From positions 17,973,706 to 18,037,705 of the forward strand of contig NC_037258.1 of assembly GCF_000002425.4 (NCBI RefSeq): a DNA stretch of 64,000 bases, given 5' to 3'. Below are positions 13,199-25,463 of the stretch, piece after piece. The translations under genes were made by a program, and so were the position numbers. Below the pieces are notes generated by a model. It did no database searches, was not told the origin of the DNA, and saw only the letters and a list, made by a program, of their open reading frames with translations. Numbering within the stretch: the first letter of the stretch is position 1; each line of letters opens with the position of its first letter. The stretch comes from Physcomitrium patens. Lineage: Eukaryota > Streptophyta > Bryopsida > Funariales > Funariaceae.

Positions 13199-13675
13199 TG
13201 AAAAAAAATTGGACTATCTCAAAAATCTAAAATCTTTCTAATCCACAACAACATAAATTCTATTACAATATAAGACAAAGTAGACTACAATAAAAGAAAA
13301 TAAAACAAAATTGAAGAAAAAGATGTAAAACCAAACTTTACTAAGAAAAAGAATTAAAAGCCATATTTGACTAGTTGTCTTAATGGTCATGGCCAATCTT
13401 ATTTATACTTTATTCAACTATCTTGGAACTTTCTAAAATATTCCTAATAATAGATCATATCTAGATAACTATCCAAAGTTCTTTCTAGAATATTTCATGA
13501 TAGGCCCCATTTAGATAACCATCTTAAATTCTTTTTAGAATATTTTATAATGGATCCTACATAGTCTACTAATTTAGCCAAAATTCTAAAAACTTCTATA
13601 AACTTCTCAAATATGGCTCCAACTATCTATTTATATATATTAATAATACAAATATCTTATCTATATCCTGTTACA
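13199..13675 (-). repeat. 5' LTR of element F
   Basis: Same length (477 bp) as the left LTR, with extensive C/T and G/A differences. Ends at GTTACA, followed by the duplication TGGCC. Confidence 0.75.
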
Positions 13676-13857
13676 TGGCCAATTTATTGGCCAAGTTTTT
13701 AACCTATCAATCTCCTATAAATAAGTATAAAAGCAATGTTGCATCTATAAAGCTTCTAAGAAGCTTTTTTACAAGATATTATTAAAATTTATTTATTTTT
13801 ATTTACTTCTATTTATTTATATTATCTAAATAATTTATTAAAATAAATATGTAATTA
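13676..13857 (-). repeat. LTR fragment (A/B/C subfamily), right part
   Basis: The continuation of the LTR split by element F. The block with AAGCTTCTAAGAAGC and the following run of TTTATTT matches the U3 start of elements A, B and C in reverse orientation. Confidence 0.6.
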
Positions 13858-16853
13858 TTTCTTGGTTGTTGAAAATTTCTTAAAATAAAAAGCTACAATA
13901 ATGAAGTTTGTCATTTGCTCTCATATTTGATTATGCCGCAGCAAAAATAAAGTTTGATGCATCTATTTTGATGAAAGATACTCTAGAAAAGTCAATTTGA
14001 TATAAGATTGGTGTAAAAATAAAAACTCTTTTTCAAAGCTTGAAATGCCACTTTAATTACTTTATCCTACTTAATTTTGTTTTTATAAGTCAAATTTGTA
14101 AGTAAAGTGGCAATTTAAGAAAACTTTTAAATAAAAATTCAAAAGGATTTGGCTGATTTTAAAAAGGATTAGAATTTTTTTTTTATTATTTTTAAAATCT
14201 TTCAATCTATGATAGTCTTAATTTTCTTAGGATCCATTATAAGATCATCATTTTAAATGATATATCTTAAGAAGTCAACTTGAATTATGTAAAATATACA
14301 ATTTTCTATCTCAGCAAATAGGCTTGTATTTGTAAGTTTTTATAATATACAACAAACATAAAATTCATATTTTTTTATATTTTTAGAATAGATTAAAATA
14401 TTGTATAGATAATAGATGATAAAATCATGTAAAAAATCTCAAAGAAAATCATTTATTAAATATTAAAAAATATCTGATATATTTATAAATATATAAGGTA
14501 TGATATTATATTCAAAATATTTATATTTAATTTAAAATATAGTCTTTTATTTATATTATTTTCTAATATATATAATATTTTATGTTCTTTATAGATTTAT
14601 TTTATATATATATATATTTATTTTATTTAATTAATTAAAAAATCATACTATCAAAGATAAAAAATAAGTATTTTTTATGGTTATCTAATTAAATTTTTAT
14701 AATTCCTATACATTTGTAATGATCCATCTTTTTTCTTCAAAAATAAGGTTTGAGCTCTTACTAATAATTTTAAATGATGTATTAAATTCTTAATAAAGAT
14801 CTTATCAATGTACTTCTTTATTATAGCCAATTCATGCTATGATAAGCTATAGATTGATCTAAATGGTGGTTGAGCTTCTTCTTGAAGATCAATTGAGCAA
14901 TCATAAAGATGATGCTTTGAAAGAATATTTATATATATTTTTAAAAACATCTTAATATTTTTTGTATTAACATTGAATGTTGATTGGAGTCTTTCTACTA
15001 TTTGAAATATGTGTGGTATAAATAATAAAAGGTGACCATTTTTTTGTTGCATGGATAAAAGTTCTTGGAATTATTATTAAAAATTTAGACTTATACCTTT
15101 TTATTTAAAGAATAGAAGTCTAGATTACATTATAAAAAATTCAAGATTATAAAAAATTTAGTCTATTTGAAAATTATAATTCTTTGATTATAATAAATCT
15201 AAAATAATTTAATTATAGGGAGATTTAATGATATTACATATTATTAAGTTATTATAACCATTAGTTGCTAAATCTTAATAAATAATTTTTTAGGTAACAT
15301 CTCCAAAAGACAAAAAATGACTATCAATGATTTCTACATGCATGGCCTTAGTTTTCTTAACTAAGGATATTTTGTATTTTTAACCAATTTTTTGTTTATA
15401 AAACAAGCTAAGGTTCCTAAATCTAATAAAGTAAAAACTTTATAATTTTTTTGGTCCTAAAAAAATATCTATTGTAAAGCAAGATTAGGTATCTATGAAG
15501 ATAATAAAAACTTTATTAGATGTTGAATAAGGTTCTAATTGTATGGTTTCTATTATAACTAGATAAAATTGTTCTTTAATACATCGTCCTCTTTGGCAAC
15601 CATAGTCATCAATTTTTGATTGTATTACTTCTTTGGATAATATTGAATAGTATGCTTAGATTCTCTATAATATAAGTACAATCTTTCTTGAAGATGCCAA
15701 GTTTTTTCTTATTCAATGAGTTGTTTGAAACATATTGTATCAATTTGCATAGGTTCTAGTCTTAACAAATAAGTTTTAAAAACTTAGGAATTATTGCTAT
15801 GATTTGATTTGTTCATTTCTATCCTAATCTTTATTTTTGTTATCTTTAAAAAAATTGATTATTACATATCATGGCTTGAATAATAAATTATCTTTTGGAA
15901 TTTTCAATAACAAATCTTTGACATTATCTTTTAATCCATATAAAAATATATTAATAAAGACTTTATCATTCTAATCCACATTTCAAACTAGATTTTATAA
16001 TTCAAAATCATATATGATAACTGAGCATAATCTTTATTATAAAGATAGGAATTTGGTCTTTTTTATAATTTCTTAATAACTTTCTTCAAATATAGTTTTA
16101 AACACTTTTAAGAATAAATTTAGATTACATATGAGTTGTGAATATTTTTTTCCTCAAAAATACAAATAAAAAGAAAGCACTATCAAATAAAAGTGTGCCT
16201 ATGAAAACAACTTTAGTAAATCCATCAAGATATTAAAAAAGATGCAATCTTAGATAAAACTCGATGTTTTATAGAAATCTTCCAAATTTTGATCTTTTCT
16301 ATCAAACTTTTCTTATATACTAATTCTTGCCTTCCTTATACTTGTTGTAGAAAGGCTTCTTGGATTCAATTGTGATGTTGATATATTTACTTTTATCAAT
16401 TATACAACTTCTTCGTATAGATTTTAAATTTCATTGATGATTTCTTTTATAGACATAGGAATAGTATCTCTATAATTGATGTTGATAATACATGAGTTTT
16501 TGACCTTAAGAGCATTGACAAGTTTATGAAGATTTGTAATAATTGAAAATTTATTCTTATTTTTATCAAATATAGTATCTATATTTTTTCCTTCTATCTC
16601 TATAATAAATAACTTTAACAAATCTAGAAGTCAAATTTGAAGAAGATAATCTACAATCTTTAATATTAAATAAAAATTTCTGTAAAGAGAGGCACTCTAC
16701 ATTCTTTAAGGACAAAATCAATGTTAGAAATAAAAAAATATTAATTTAAAGATAGGTAGTCCATAAATTTTAAAGCAAAAAAATAAAAATAAATGGAGAC
16801 ATTCAACGTCTTCTAAAAAAATAAAGAATAAAAAATTAGCACTCTTGTTAAAT
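13858..16853 (-). pseudogene. Element G: decayed minus-strand chromodomain-family gag-pol
   Basis: RT-like text occupies about 13900-14850 in reverse. At 15052-14837 the protease/RT junction reads HHLYDCSIDLQEEAQPPF, matching HRPYDCAIDLEEGAQPPF in element E. Protease-linked text lies near 15060-15560, a zinc-knuckle-like stretch near 15600-15740, and gag to about 16700. RNase H, integrase, chromodomain and the third ORF are absent, so the copy is truncated. At 16841-16851 the bases ACTCTTGTTAA lie 2 nt before an LTR-like start (TATTAAGG at 16854), the same self-priming geometry as in elements A, B and C. Confidence 0.65.
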
Positions 16854-17102
16854 TATTAAGGACATGAATCATAAAGAATCAAGAGATCAATACACTCTTA
16901 TATTACAAGAAAAGAATTGATAATTATTAAACTTAGGATTATCCTTAAAATACCTTTAATTCTTAAACTATTTAATCTAATTTAAAAGATAAAATAATAA
17001 ATTTTATACTATTTATAAGATATAATTTAGAAATAATTTTTTAAAACAAATAATAAAGAAACTTGATGTAAAAAAGATTTAAGGAAGAAGAAAAGACTTA
17101 GG

Positions 17103-17136
<34 letters not shown>

Positions 17137-18880
17137 GATTCAAAAAGAAGTCAAAATAAAAAGAAAAGACTTGGTATAAAAAGAATTTAAAAGAAAGTTA
17201 ATATAAATAGGTTTAAAAAAAGAGAAGTTAGTATAAAAAGGCAAGGTAGTTAGCTACCTATGTATAAAAAATATAAGGTGGTTAAAACTACCTTAGGTAT
17301 TTAAGGTTGTTAGAAATAAAGTAGTTTAGTTTTACTAAATTCCAATAGTATTAAATAAAACTCATTCTAAGATAGCTATAAATAGCTATAAATTCATATT
17401 ATAATTATCATAATAAAGAATTTTTAATTGACATTCTATTATGTCATTTTATTATACTTCTTTGATCTATTAACATATCATAAGTATTACAAAAAAGGTT
17501 TTATGAAGATCTTCAGGTTTTTCAACATAAAAAAGAAAGAGTTTGGAAGACAAGACCAATAGTGACAAGATAAGATTGATGGTGATAAGACAAGGTTTAT
17601 TAAGTAAAAGTTATGTTCTACTTTGAAGTAAACAAAATCAATGGACTACTTCAACATTGACAAAGACATAAAAATATAAAAAGAATAGATTAAAGAAAAA
17701 AATTGATCAAGTTGGATTTTGAATTTAATAGCTAAATAATTGTCCTTGATTTAATGTTGATTTCAATTCTAAAGAACTTACATCAAGGCTACAACTTTTA
17801 GAGGAAAAAAAATGATCTTTATTAAGAGTTAATGAAAGTATATAGATAGATCTTATGTAGAAACATAAAAAGAATATCCTACAATTTTCAAGGTGAGAAA
17901 AATAGTAATTTTGTAAAAATCACCATTTTGGTTTTTTTTTGAAGAATTTAATTTAATTTATTCATATTTTAAAAATAAAAATAAAGGTTTATTTTAGATT
18001 ATTCTAAAACATTAATATACATATTAGTGTCATTTTATTTAATTATTTTTTTCAAGGTTTTTTTAAACATTTGAAAAAATTTAAGTAAGATTTTAATTAG
18101 GTGTATTATTTGGTAGATAAAGATATGTTATTAAATATTCAAAAGAAATAATATAATTATTAGTGGTACTACAATTAAACTTAATTACTATACTTAGGTT
18201 TATTATATTATATATGTAAAAATTAAAAATATATTTTTTTTTCTAAAGGATATTTTTAAAATTCAATATTTATAATAGAAATTTAGATTTATATTTTTAG
18301 ATTATTTAGATATTTTACATTCTTTCAATAAATATATTTATATTAAGTTCAACAACAACCATCTTAATGCTTTGTATGGTTCTTCTATATTAACTTGTAT
18401 TTAATTTTTTTGATTTTTTTAGAATATTTTGGACTAGAATACAGTATACAATAAATCTTAAAGCAAATTTTTATAACAGTTCTTGATATAAAACCATTTT
18501 AGTAATATAAAAGGTAGACATTAAATTGAAGTTTGATAGATTTTATTTTTTGATTATTTAATAATAACTTTATTGATATCTATCTTTAAGTCAAAATGTT
18601 TTAGTATTAATAGGCCCAAAACATTACATAAGTTTTTAAGATTCCAAATTTCCTATGGCATGGCTTTACCGATATTGAATATTGTAATAATTAATTGCTT
18701 CAACAAAATCTTTTTCAACTGTTTTGATTTTGATATCTTTTGGTCTCTGTACCACCAACATCAGACAACACTTTGTTACCTTGCAAACTATACGTAGATA
18801 TTAGCATTACAGCGTGAATTAGATTGGTGAAAATTATGCATAATTTTAAAAAATAATTTAATAAAAGAATGAAAAAAAAA
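16854..18880. other. AT-rich stretch, possible LTR start of element G, no gene
   Basis: The first few dozen bases after 16854 resemble an LTR end of the chromodomain family, then similarity is lost. A run of 30 A lies at 17103-17132, and a second near 18871-18887. No coding frame longer than about 75 codons and no domain were recognised. Confidence 0.4.
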
Positions 18881-20464
18881 AAAAAAAATCTAGATTTTCA
18901 GATTCCAGAAAACTGGTTTCCGAGAGATTTGAATATAGCCACGGCAAAATATCAGATAGTAATTTTTTTTTTTTTTTTTTTTTTTGGTAGCCCATATCCT
19001 TTCATCAAGCAGATATGATATACTTTTAAGCTGATAGGTTGTTGTGCTATGCTGTACCTTATGGCAGAAAGTTTTTCTGGTTATACGAGCAGTAAGATTA
19101 GGTAAATCGCCATGGTAACCTCTGTTCATGTGGATGTGCTGTCGACAGCACGTTTTCTAAGGCGGTTCTTCCGACGGACAACTATTGTTGTTTTTGTTTG
19201 TTAAACCATGTGCATTGTGTGTGCGTCTCTTACCTCACTCCACTCGTTTCTGTTTGTAGATCGGGCAATCTAGTTTCATATGCAGAATTGCAGCAGTGGA
19301 GCCTGGACTGTTTGTGGGGCTGTGCGCTTGTTCGATCGTCACGCGATCCATGCCACCCGGCGACTGTTCCTCGCTGCAACACCCATTGTGCCACAAGTTT
19401 TCGTGCAACTTGAAGTGCTTGGAAGCTTTCCACCACTCCCACAGCAAGTTGTTAACTATATAGGGCCAGTACCCAAGTAAAGTTGACATCAAAGCCTTTG
19501 GGGTTCTCATCCAATCGGGTATTTCATTTGTGGATTAGCAATATGCAGGTGTCCCCACAAAGGAAACACCCGATGCAACGCTTGCAACATCGAACATACT
19601 AGAAGAATATTGAAAAGATACTAAAACTTTGTGGGATTAATAGGTAGTAGACAAAAGTTTCAACTATTAGAATTGATTTTGTGCGGTAATTTGTTCGTTG
19701 AGTTTGAATTAGTTTACAGATCTTGTTGTAACTTGAGTTGTTTTGTGTGAGCTTATTTGTTTAATTTGGGAGCTCAAAATCTATGATCTAATGGGAAGAA
19801 CTCCAAGAGGCCCATAACAAAGGAAAAACAAAGACAAGAGATGATGAAAAAATAAGTAAAAGACTAAAATAGAAGAAGGTAGTAGACTTTGTCAAAATAA
19901 AATTTTCAAAATTGAAATTTGAATATTTGAAATTTCTTTGTCAACGCCCAAGTTTAATATGCTAATCTCAAGATTGTAGAAGTTGGTCTCAAACAACTAT
20001 TTTAACCCATGCAGCTAATAAAAAGAATATAAAATTCAAAACTATTAATCAAAGAAAGGTTTCTGTTTAACCCATTGCTTCCCCAGTACCTTGGAATACC
20101 AGTTATTTGGCAATTTTTTTTTTGAATAATAATAAGATATGACACAATTCTTTGTACAATAGTTATAAGAGTGGTATTGCCAAACTACCCCAATAAATAC
20201 TTACTTCTGAAAGATAAGAATGTGTAACAAGGTTTGGTGGTGGGTTACTAGTCCCTCAATGCACCCCGTCGATCCAAGTAACGATGCAAGGACGCCCCGA
20301 AATTTTTCTGGAAACTGCATTATTTCACCTACAAAACTGCGATATTTACCGGGATGCCCTTTAGGCTATCCAGGCTAAGTATAACCGAATCTCATGTACT
20401 CTAGACGAACTAGACGGCGGGAGTCTGCACCCAAACTCTCAGCTGCAGTCTCAAGGTGGAGGAT
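18881..20464. other. Start of the normal-composition island; mostly non-coding
   Basis: Base composition becomes balanced from about 18890 to 26100. Apart from a candidate exon at 19260-19463, I see no supported gene. A run of 23 T lies at 18963-18985. The part from 20230 has CpG-containing promoter-like sequence leading to the TATA box at 20465. Confidence 0.4.
19260..19463 (+). other. Candidate orphan exon encoding a short Cys-rich peptide
   Basis: After a pyrimidine-rich stretch ending in TTCTGTTTGTAG (possible 3' splice site), a frame of 67 codons to TAG contains eight cysteines, including the local pattern CxC, C(6)C, C(4)C and C(3)C (LFVGLCACS, then PPGDCSSLQHPLC, then FSCNLKC). There is no initiator ATG in frame near its start and no second exon that I recognise. 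It may be a gene relic or chance; the overlapping frames on both strands are also open, which lowers confidence. Confidence 0.2.
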
Positions 20465-20475
20465 TATAAATAAAA
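20465..20475 (+). promoter_or_regulatory. TATA box upstream of the HAD pseudogene
   Basis: TATAAATAAAA lies about 150 bp before the ATG at 20618, which would place transcription near 20497 with a leader of about 120 nt. Its presence argues that this is a duplicated or ageing gene with its own promoter rather than a processed retrocopy. Confidence 0.55.
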
Positions 20476-20617
20476 GCTGCTTCCTTTCACATCCATGCGT
20501 GTCTTCACCAAGTTCTTAGTTTACCGCTGAAAATTCTTCAGACGAGTATTTGTGAGGACCACCTGGTGTTTGGGCGTGAGATTGTGGTTCACTTCGACGT
20601 TGTTGTGAAGTGTGGCG

Positions 20618-21444
20618 ATGGAATTCACTGACTTAGTGGGATTCGAGGAGGAGCTAGCACCGATCTATGAAACGCTCATTTTCGATCTGGATGACACATA
20701 GTACCCCATCAGCAGCGGCCTAGCTGAGGCTTGTCGATTGAACATTGAAGCTTACATGGTGAAGAAACTGTGCATCGCGCCAGCCATCGTAACCGCCTTG
20801 TGCGGTGCTCTTTACAGGAACTATGGCACTACCATGGCAGGACTTTGGGCTGAAGGCTACTATTTCGACCACGACGATTATCATGAGTATGTGCACGGGC
20901 GCCTTCCCTGGCACAATCTCCACCCCTACCCTGTCCTCCGTGAGCTTCTCCGAAGCATGCCTCAATGAAAGTTCATCTTCACAAATGCTGATAAAATCCA
21001 CGCGGACAAGGTGTTAAACCTGCTGGGGTTGGAGGATATATTTGAAGGCTTCCTCTGCTTCGAGAGCTTCAACTGTCACAGCGCCATATCTAAGGACAGA
21101 CAAGTTTGCCAAGATGCGGATGACGACGTCGACGTAAAACTCGACACTAGTGTTCTGATTGTATGCAAACCAGCGATAGCATGCTTTCAGGAGGCCATCC
21201 AGCTGATGCAATTGGATCCCTCAAAAACCCTCTTCTTCGATGACAGTGCCAGAAACATCTTGGGTGGTAAACGGTTGAATTGCAGACGGTGTTGGTGGGC
21301 AGCCTTGTCAAGTGTAATGGAACTGATCATATCTTTGTGAGCATTCACAATCTGAAGGAGTCTATCCCTGAAATTTGGTCTCAACCGCGCTTTATCGAAC
21401 CTCTCCAGATCTCTCACGAAATTGCTGTAGCTACAGTCGCCTGA
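20618..21444 (+). pseudogene. HAD-superfamily phosphatase pseudogene (plant Sdt1-like pyrimidine 5'-nucleotidase type)
   Basis: The reading from ATG at 20618 shows all HAD signatures: motif I FDLDDT (nucleophile and acid Asp), the cap segment with NYGTTMAGLWAEGY, motif II FTNADK, motif III Lys in CKPA and motif IV LFFDDSARN. The order and phrases match plant HAD hydrolases related to yeast Sdt1. Three lesions break it: TAG at 20699-20701 (codon 28, directly after DDT, where the family has Leu), TGA at 20966-20968 (codon 117, where the family has Arg), and a one-base deletion after GKRL near 21277, beyond which the tail (VLVGSLVK, then IHNLKESIPEIW) continues in another frame to TGA at 21442. 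No intron interrupts the reading. It lies tail to tail with the selenoprotein H-like gene. Confidence 0.85.
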
Positions 21445-22082
21445 ATTGTACGCAAGGACGAGCTTTTCAGCAGTGATTAGTTACGAGAATTGTGCGTAAT
21501 ACTTGTACGTACTTCAAACTGAACTAGATCCAAGTGAAAGTATGTAGCGCACGATGCAACAATACGTTTCTTTAGTGTAATTTAATGTATCAGACCAGAG
21601 CATGGACTGGGTTTCTCTTCTCCCAAAGACGATATGAAGTATCCCGATGTCCTGCTGACCGTGGGACTTCGGCCAAGCATACGGGAAACTCTTTCGTAAC
21701 TTGTTTGTGTCAATGCGACCAATCCACTGCTACCCGTCCATTCTATGGTTCGGATATATCCATCGACTAGCGCTCTGCATTCGTGTAACACTTCGCGTTT
21801 TCGATGGCCGATTTGAGGATCGCGAAGAGAATCTAATTATAGCTCCTCGAAAAGCAATCAATTGTACGAGTAGCACTACAACCAAATAAGAGTGCAAGTA
21901 GACTGGTTGTGTTGATTTTCTGTGAATAATCATAATTAAAATTTGACCTAAAGCTTGGAAATGTGCGAAAGATTTGTGAATGGCTGCACTTCAAGTTCCA
22001 AAATATCCAAAATTGATTACTCAAATCTAGCTTGCAAGCAAGGTGCCTAGTTTGTATCAAAGCACAATACTGTGCTAAATGT

Positions 22083-24301
22083 CTACGTCAACTTTTTCAC
22101 AATATCTGCAGCTGTCTTGTCGAGGTCAAGAGCTTTCAGCTTTGTGAATGGTCTGGGCATACCCTGCATATACAATCAACAAATACGCTTAATCAAAGGT
22201 GTACATACATAACATAACTATTTCGACATGAGAAAAGACACGAGTTCGTAGATATTCCTTTTCATTGCAACAAGACCAGATTTAGACTCCTGCATCATAA
22301 AAGTACTTAAAGGAGACAGTCATAGAAGCAAGGCCTGACAAAGCAAACAAAAAAAGCATGACATGTCAGCAGTACCTGCAGCGAAATGAAGATAGTTCCA
22401 GCACTGTCCCTAATTTCAAAACAGCCTCTCCTAGGCTGCAAACACAAATTTCAGCGAACGTCAAGAAGAGCAACCAACTATCACCTAACAAGACGAATGA
22501 GATGCCGGTGTTACCAACCACACAGAACAAACAGATCCATCAAAACCAAGAAGGCTACGCTTTAACTGGAAAGTGCATCCCATGCTACAGAAAAACATAA
22601 AAACGAAAACAACATCCCTGGGTATTCTAATCAAGATTAATGTAGTTATCGTACTTACAGACCCGTAGGTCACAGAATCTTGTTTCTTTTGAAGGTTCAA
22701 ATGGAATACGCAGATCCTTTATGTAATCTTCACATGAGAATTCCTTTTCCTACAGTTCAGTGTACAGAATCTCACCTTTTCTGGATTGATTGAAACTTCG
22801 AGGCCTGGGATTGCTGCCTTAAGAGACTCTTGAACTTTCAGTGCACGTATCTTGAAGGCATTACATTGTTTACTATCAAACAGCAACGATGCAAACAAAC
22901 AACACAAATAAGTGAATACAATCAGGAAAAGTACTACAACAAGCCGGCTCAAAATATAACCTTACCAGACCCTCTCCATCAGATCATGGTAATATTTAGT
23001 TACAGGGTAATAAAGCTAGGAATACCTTCAATCTGTGGGTCCTCAAAATTGCCTTACTTATACCACGTATGTGAGATAAAGGTGAATCCAGGTCCTAAAA
23101 CTTAACATCTCCTCTCACTGAGATCCCAACTTGCACTGTTGGCAAGAGAGCCTACAACGTGCAATAAGAATCAGATTTTAACGTACCAGTGCTCAATTAT
23201 CACAGACTTCTTCACTCCAACTGCATCTTCTACAGATTTAACATCGGATTCCAGAATTTTCTTCGTTCCCTCCTCTCCATCCTCGTCCGCGCTCTCCGAT
23301 TTCTCGGAGTTATTTTCCTCATTTTTTGCCTTCTTTGCTGCCCTTGGCGGTGTAGCCTTTCCCTTACCCGGAGGTTTCACTCCGCTGCCCATTTCTTCAG
23401 TTTCTTTTTTTTCTTTTGTCTTCTTACCAGGTTTGACTGAGGATGCCTTTCTCTTCGCAAGAGTTTCCACTTTGGGAGCTACTGCTTCCTCTTCATCCTC
23501 AGCTTCACCCTCATCTTCTATTTTCTCTTCTTTCGCCTTCGGTCCTACCGCTTTCTTAGCTTCCCTCACCGATGCAACCTTTTTCTTTCCTACTGGAGCC
23601 TTTCTCTTAGCTGGAGATTTCGCTTTTGCGTCTACGACATCGTCGTCTTGGTCCTCACCATCATCTTCTTCTCCTTCTTCTTCTTCCTCTTCTTTGGCCT
23701 TCTTACCACTCCTTGGTGCTGGAGCCTTTCGCTTTGCTGGGGATTTTGATTTGGGAGCTGCAACTTCCTCCTTTTGACCCTCGTCCCCACTTTCCTCCAC
23801 CTCAGCTTCCTTCTTAGCTCCCCTCGCTGTTGGAGCCTTCCTCTTCGCGGGAGCTTTAGACTTAAGGGCTACAACCTCCTCCTCCTCCTCCTCCTCTTGA
23901 CCCTCGTCTTCATCCTCCACTTCATTAGCCTTCTTAGACGTCTTCCTAGGTGCTGCTTTCTTCTTTGCTGTGGGTTTTGCTTTGGGGGCTGCTTTGGCTT
24001 TGGGAGCAGGTTTCTCCTCAGGTACCGATTTAGCTTTGACTGCAGGTTTGTCCTTGGGCACCACCTTCTCCTTTGGTGGAGGTTTCGTTTTAGATGCAGG
24101 TTTGTCTATTACTTCCTTAACAATCTCCTTTGGCTTCCTCTCCGACTTCCTCTGAGGTACAGGAGGGTCAGCGGCTTCATGATCAGACCTTGACGGAGGA
24201 GGGAGGGCAACAGCTTTGGCGCGACCTCGCTTCTTTACAGCAGGAGCGTCATCGTTAACTTCCTTGGTCGCTGCAGCTGGAGCTTTACGCTTGGGAGGCA
24301 T
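22083..24301 (-). CDS. Selenoprotein H-like nuclear protein (Cys form), four exons
   Basis: Predicted coding exons are 24301-23187, 22872-22776, 22435-22376 and 22163-22083 (stop TAG), giving 450 aa. The introns run 23186-22873, 22775-22436 and 22375-22164, all GT...AG. Residues 1-365 are Lys/Glu/Ala/Pro-rich with about four imperfect repeats built on PAKRKAP followed by acidic runs, typical of chromatin or nucleolar proteins. Residues 366-450 form a thioredoxin-like Rdx/SelH domain: VIIEHCKQCNAFKIRALKVQ, then IPGLEVSINPEK, PRRGCFEIRD, FISLQ and GMPRPFTKLKAL. The CxxC at residues 372-375 spans the first splice junction (TG plus T) and replaces the CxxU of animal SELENOH. Animal SELENOH is a nucleolar redox and DNA-binding protein; a similar role here is inferred. 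This is the only apparently intact host gene in the window. Confidence 0.9.
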
Positions 24302-25431
24302 TGTGAAATGTGTAACTCCTTCACCTCCTCAAATTGTGGAACTCACTCAATATTCAATCAAGGTCGTCACCCATTCCCCTCTAATACACACAGTCAAGTA
24401 TGCATACAGAGCAATGTTGCTCCACCACCACAACTACTAATGATGAACAGCTTCAGCACTTAAAGTAGGTTAGTATGTCAGCTGCACCTGCAAGGCCAAA
24501 CGCAAAAAAATCCGTGGGTGCTACAAATTATGATAAGATTAGGGTACTCCTTTATAAGAACGAGCACTTTGCTATAAGTGAAAACTTATTGCTGGGTGTT
24601 AGAGATTTGAAGAACTTTGTCCAGCTGAACTCAATAAACCCAAGACAGGAAACAGATCATTTCTATCAGTAACACGTTCAATCATGTTCAGGAATCACTC
24701 CTACAAAATAATAGAGGGGAAATCCACAAAGATGAGAAAAGTAGCTTTCCTTGCTCCTGCTACTGATACGAAGTCTTCCACATAATTTAAAAGGTAGAGC
24801 ATAAGTAATCTATTGAGAAATTATTATGCAAGATAACCATGAATCTCAATCTAGAGGTTGCACCAAACACCAGAAAATCTCAGCATACAGTAATGCATTG
24901 ATAGTGATAAATGAGTAATGGGACATTGCTCTTGCTTTGTTGCAGTCCTTCTGACAACTGTTTCCAACTGTCAACACTCTCAAGGCATCCAACCAATGTA
25001 ATCAAATCCCAAACGACGCAATATGGCAGGTCAATTAATTTGGAGATGCACGAGGGTGATTGCAAATAAGAAATTCTCAAGGAATGCGCACCCGACCAGT
25101 TTTGGGGGAAGAATGACGTCCAAGCGCGAGGAATTGTGGTATGAAAATGCTCACGGACAGCGAGCACATGCAGCAAGGGAAGCGAGCAAAAGTAACATTC
25201 TCACTGTCACACATTCCGGATTCTTTCATACCTTCCATTCTTTAGAATCCGAAATACACAACCTTTGCTTCCGGCTGCAGAGCCTCAAAAGAACGGGATT
25301 CCCATTCATGCAACAACTAGATGAGCTTGACATACACCGACACTATCCTACACATTCATTCGAGAACAGGCGTAAGTCGCCGCAAGACAGGAACAAAAAC
25401 CAGGAGCATCCAGCAGAAGAAAGACAAAAAA

Positions 25432-25463
<32 letters not shown>

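Larger units (their letters stand above)
9318..13675 (-). mobile_element. Element F: internally deleted Ty3/gypsy element of a different lineage
   Basis: Two LTRs of 477 bp (9318-9794 and 13199-13675) with TG...CA-type ends flank a decayed minus-strand interior. Flanking 5-mers TGGCT (9313-9317) and TGGCC (13676-13680) look like a target site duplication with one change. RT shows FIDDILVY rather than the YLDDILI of the chromodomain family, and the element is only 4.36 kb, so internal sequence is missing, mainly in integrase. Confidence 0.8.

Noticed and set aside
18573-18797. 74-codon frame in AT-rich sequence
   Set aside because: No domain, no conservation visible, and a length expected by chance here.
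20618-21444. Processed retrocopy of the HAD gene
   Set aside because: Lack of introns fits, but a TATA box and a leader-like stretch precede the ATG and no poly(A) tail or target duplication was seen. I left the origin open.
23139-24193. Several plus-strand frames opposite the Lys-rich exon
   Set aside because: They are shadows of the repetitive Lys/Glu exon of the selenoprotein H-like gene, which has matching splice sites and a conserved domain on the minus strand.
24475-24672. 65-codon plus-strand frame
   Set aside because: It lies in the probable leader intron of the opposite-strand gene and shows no recognisable motif.
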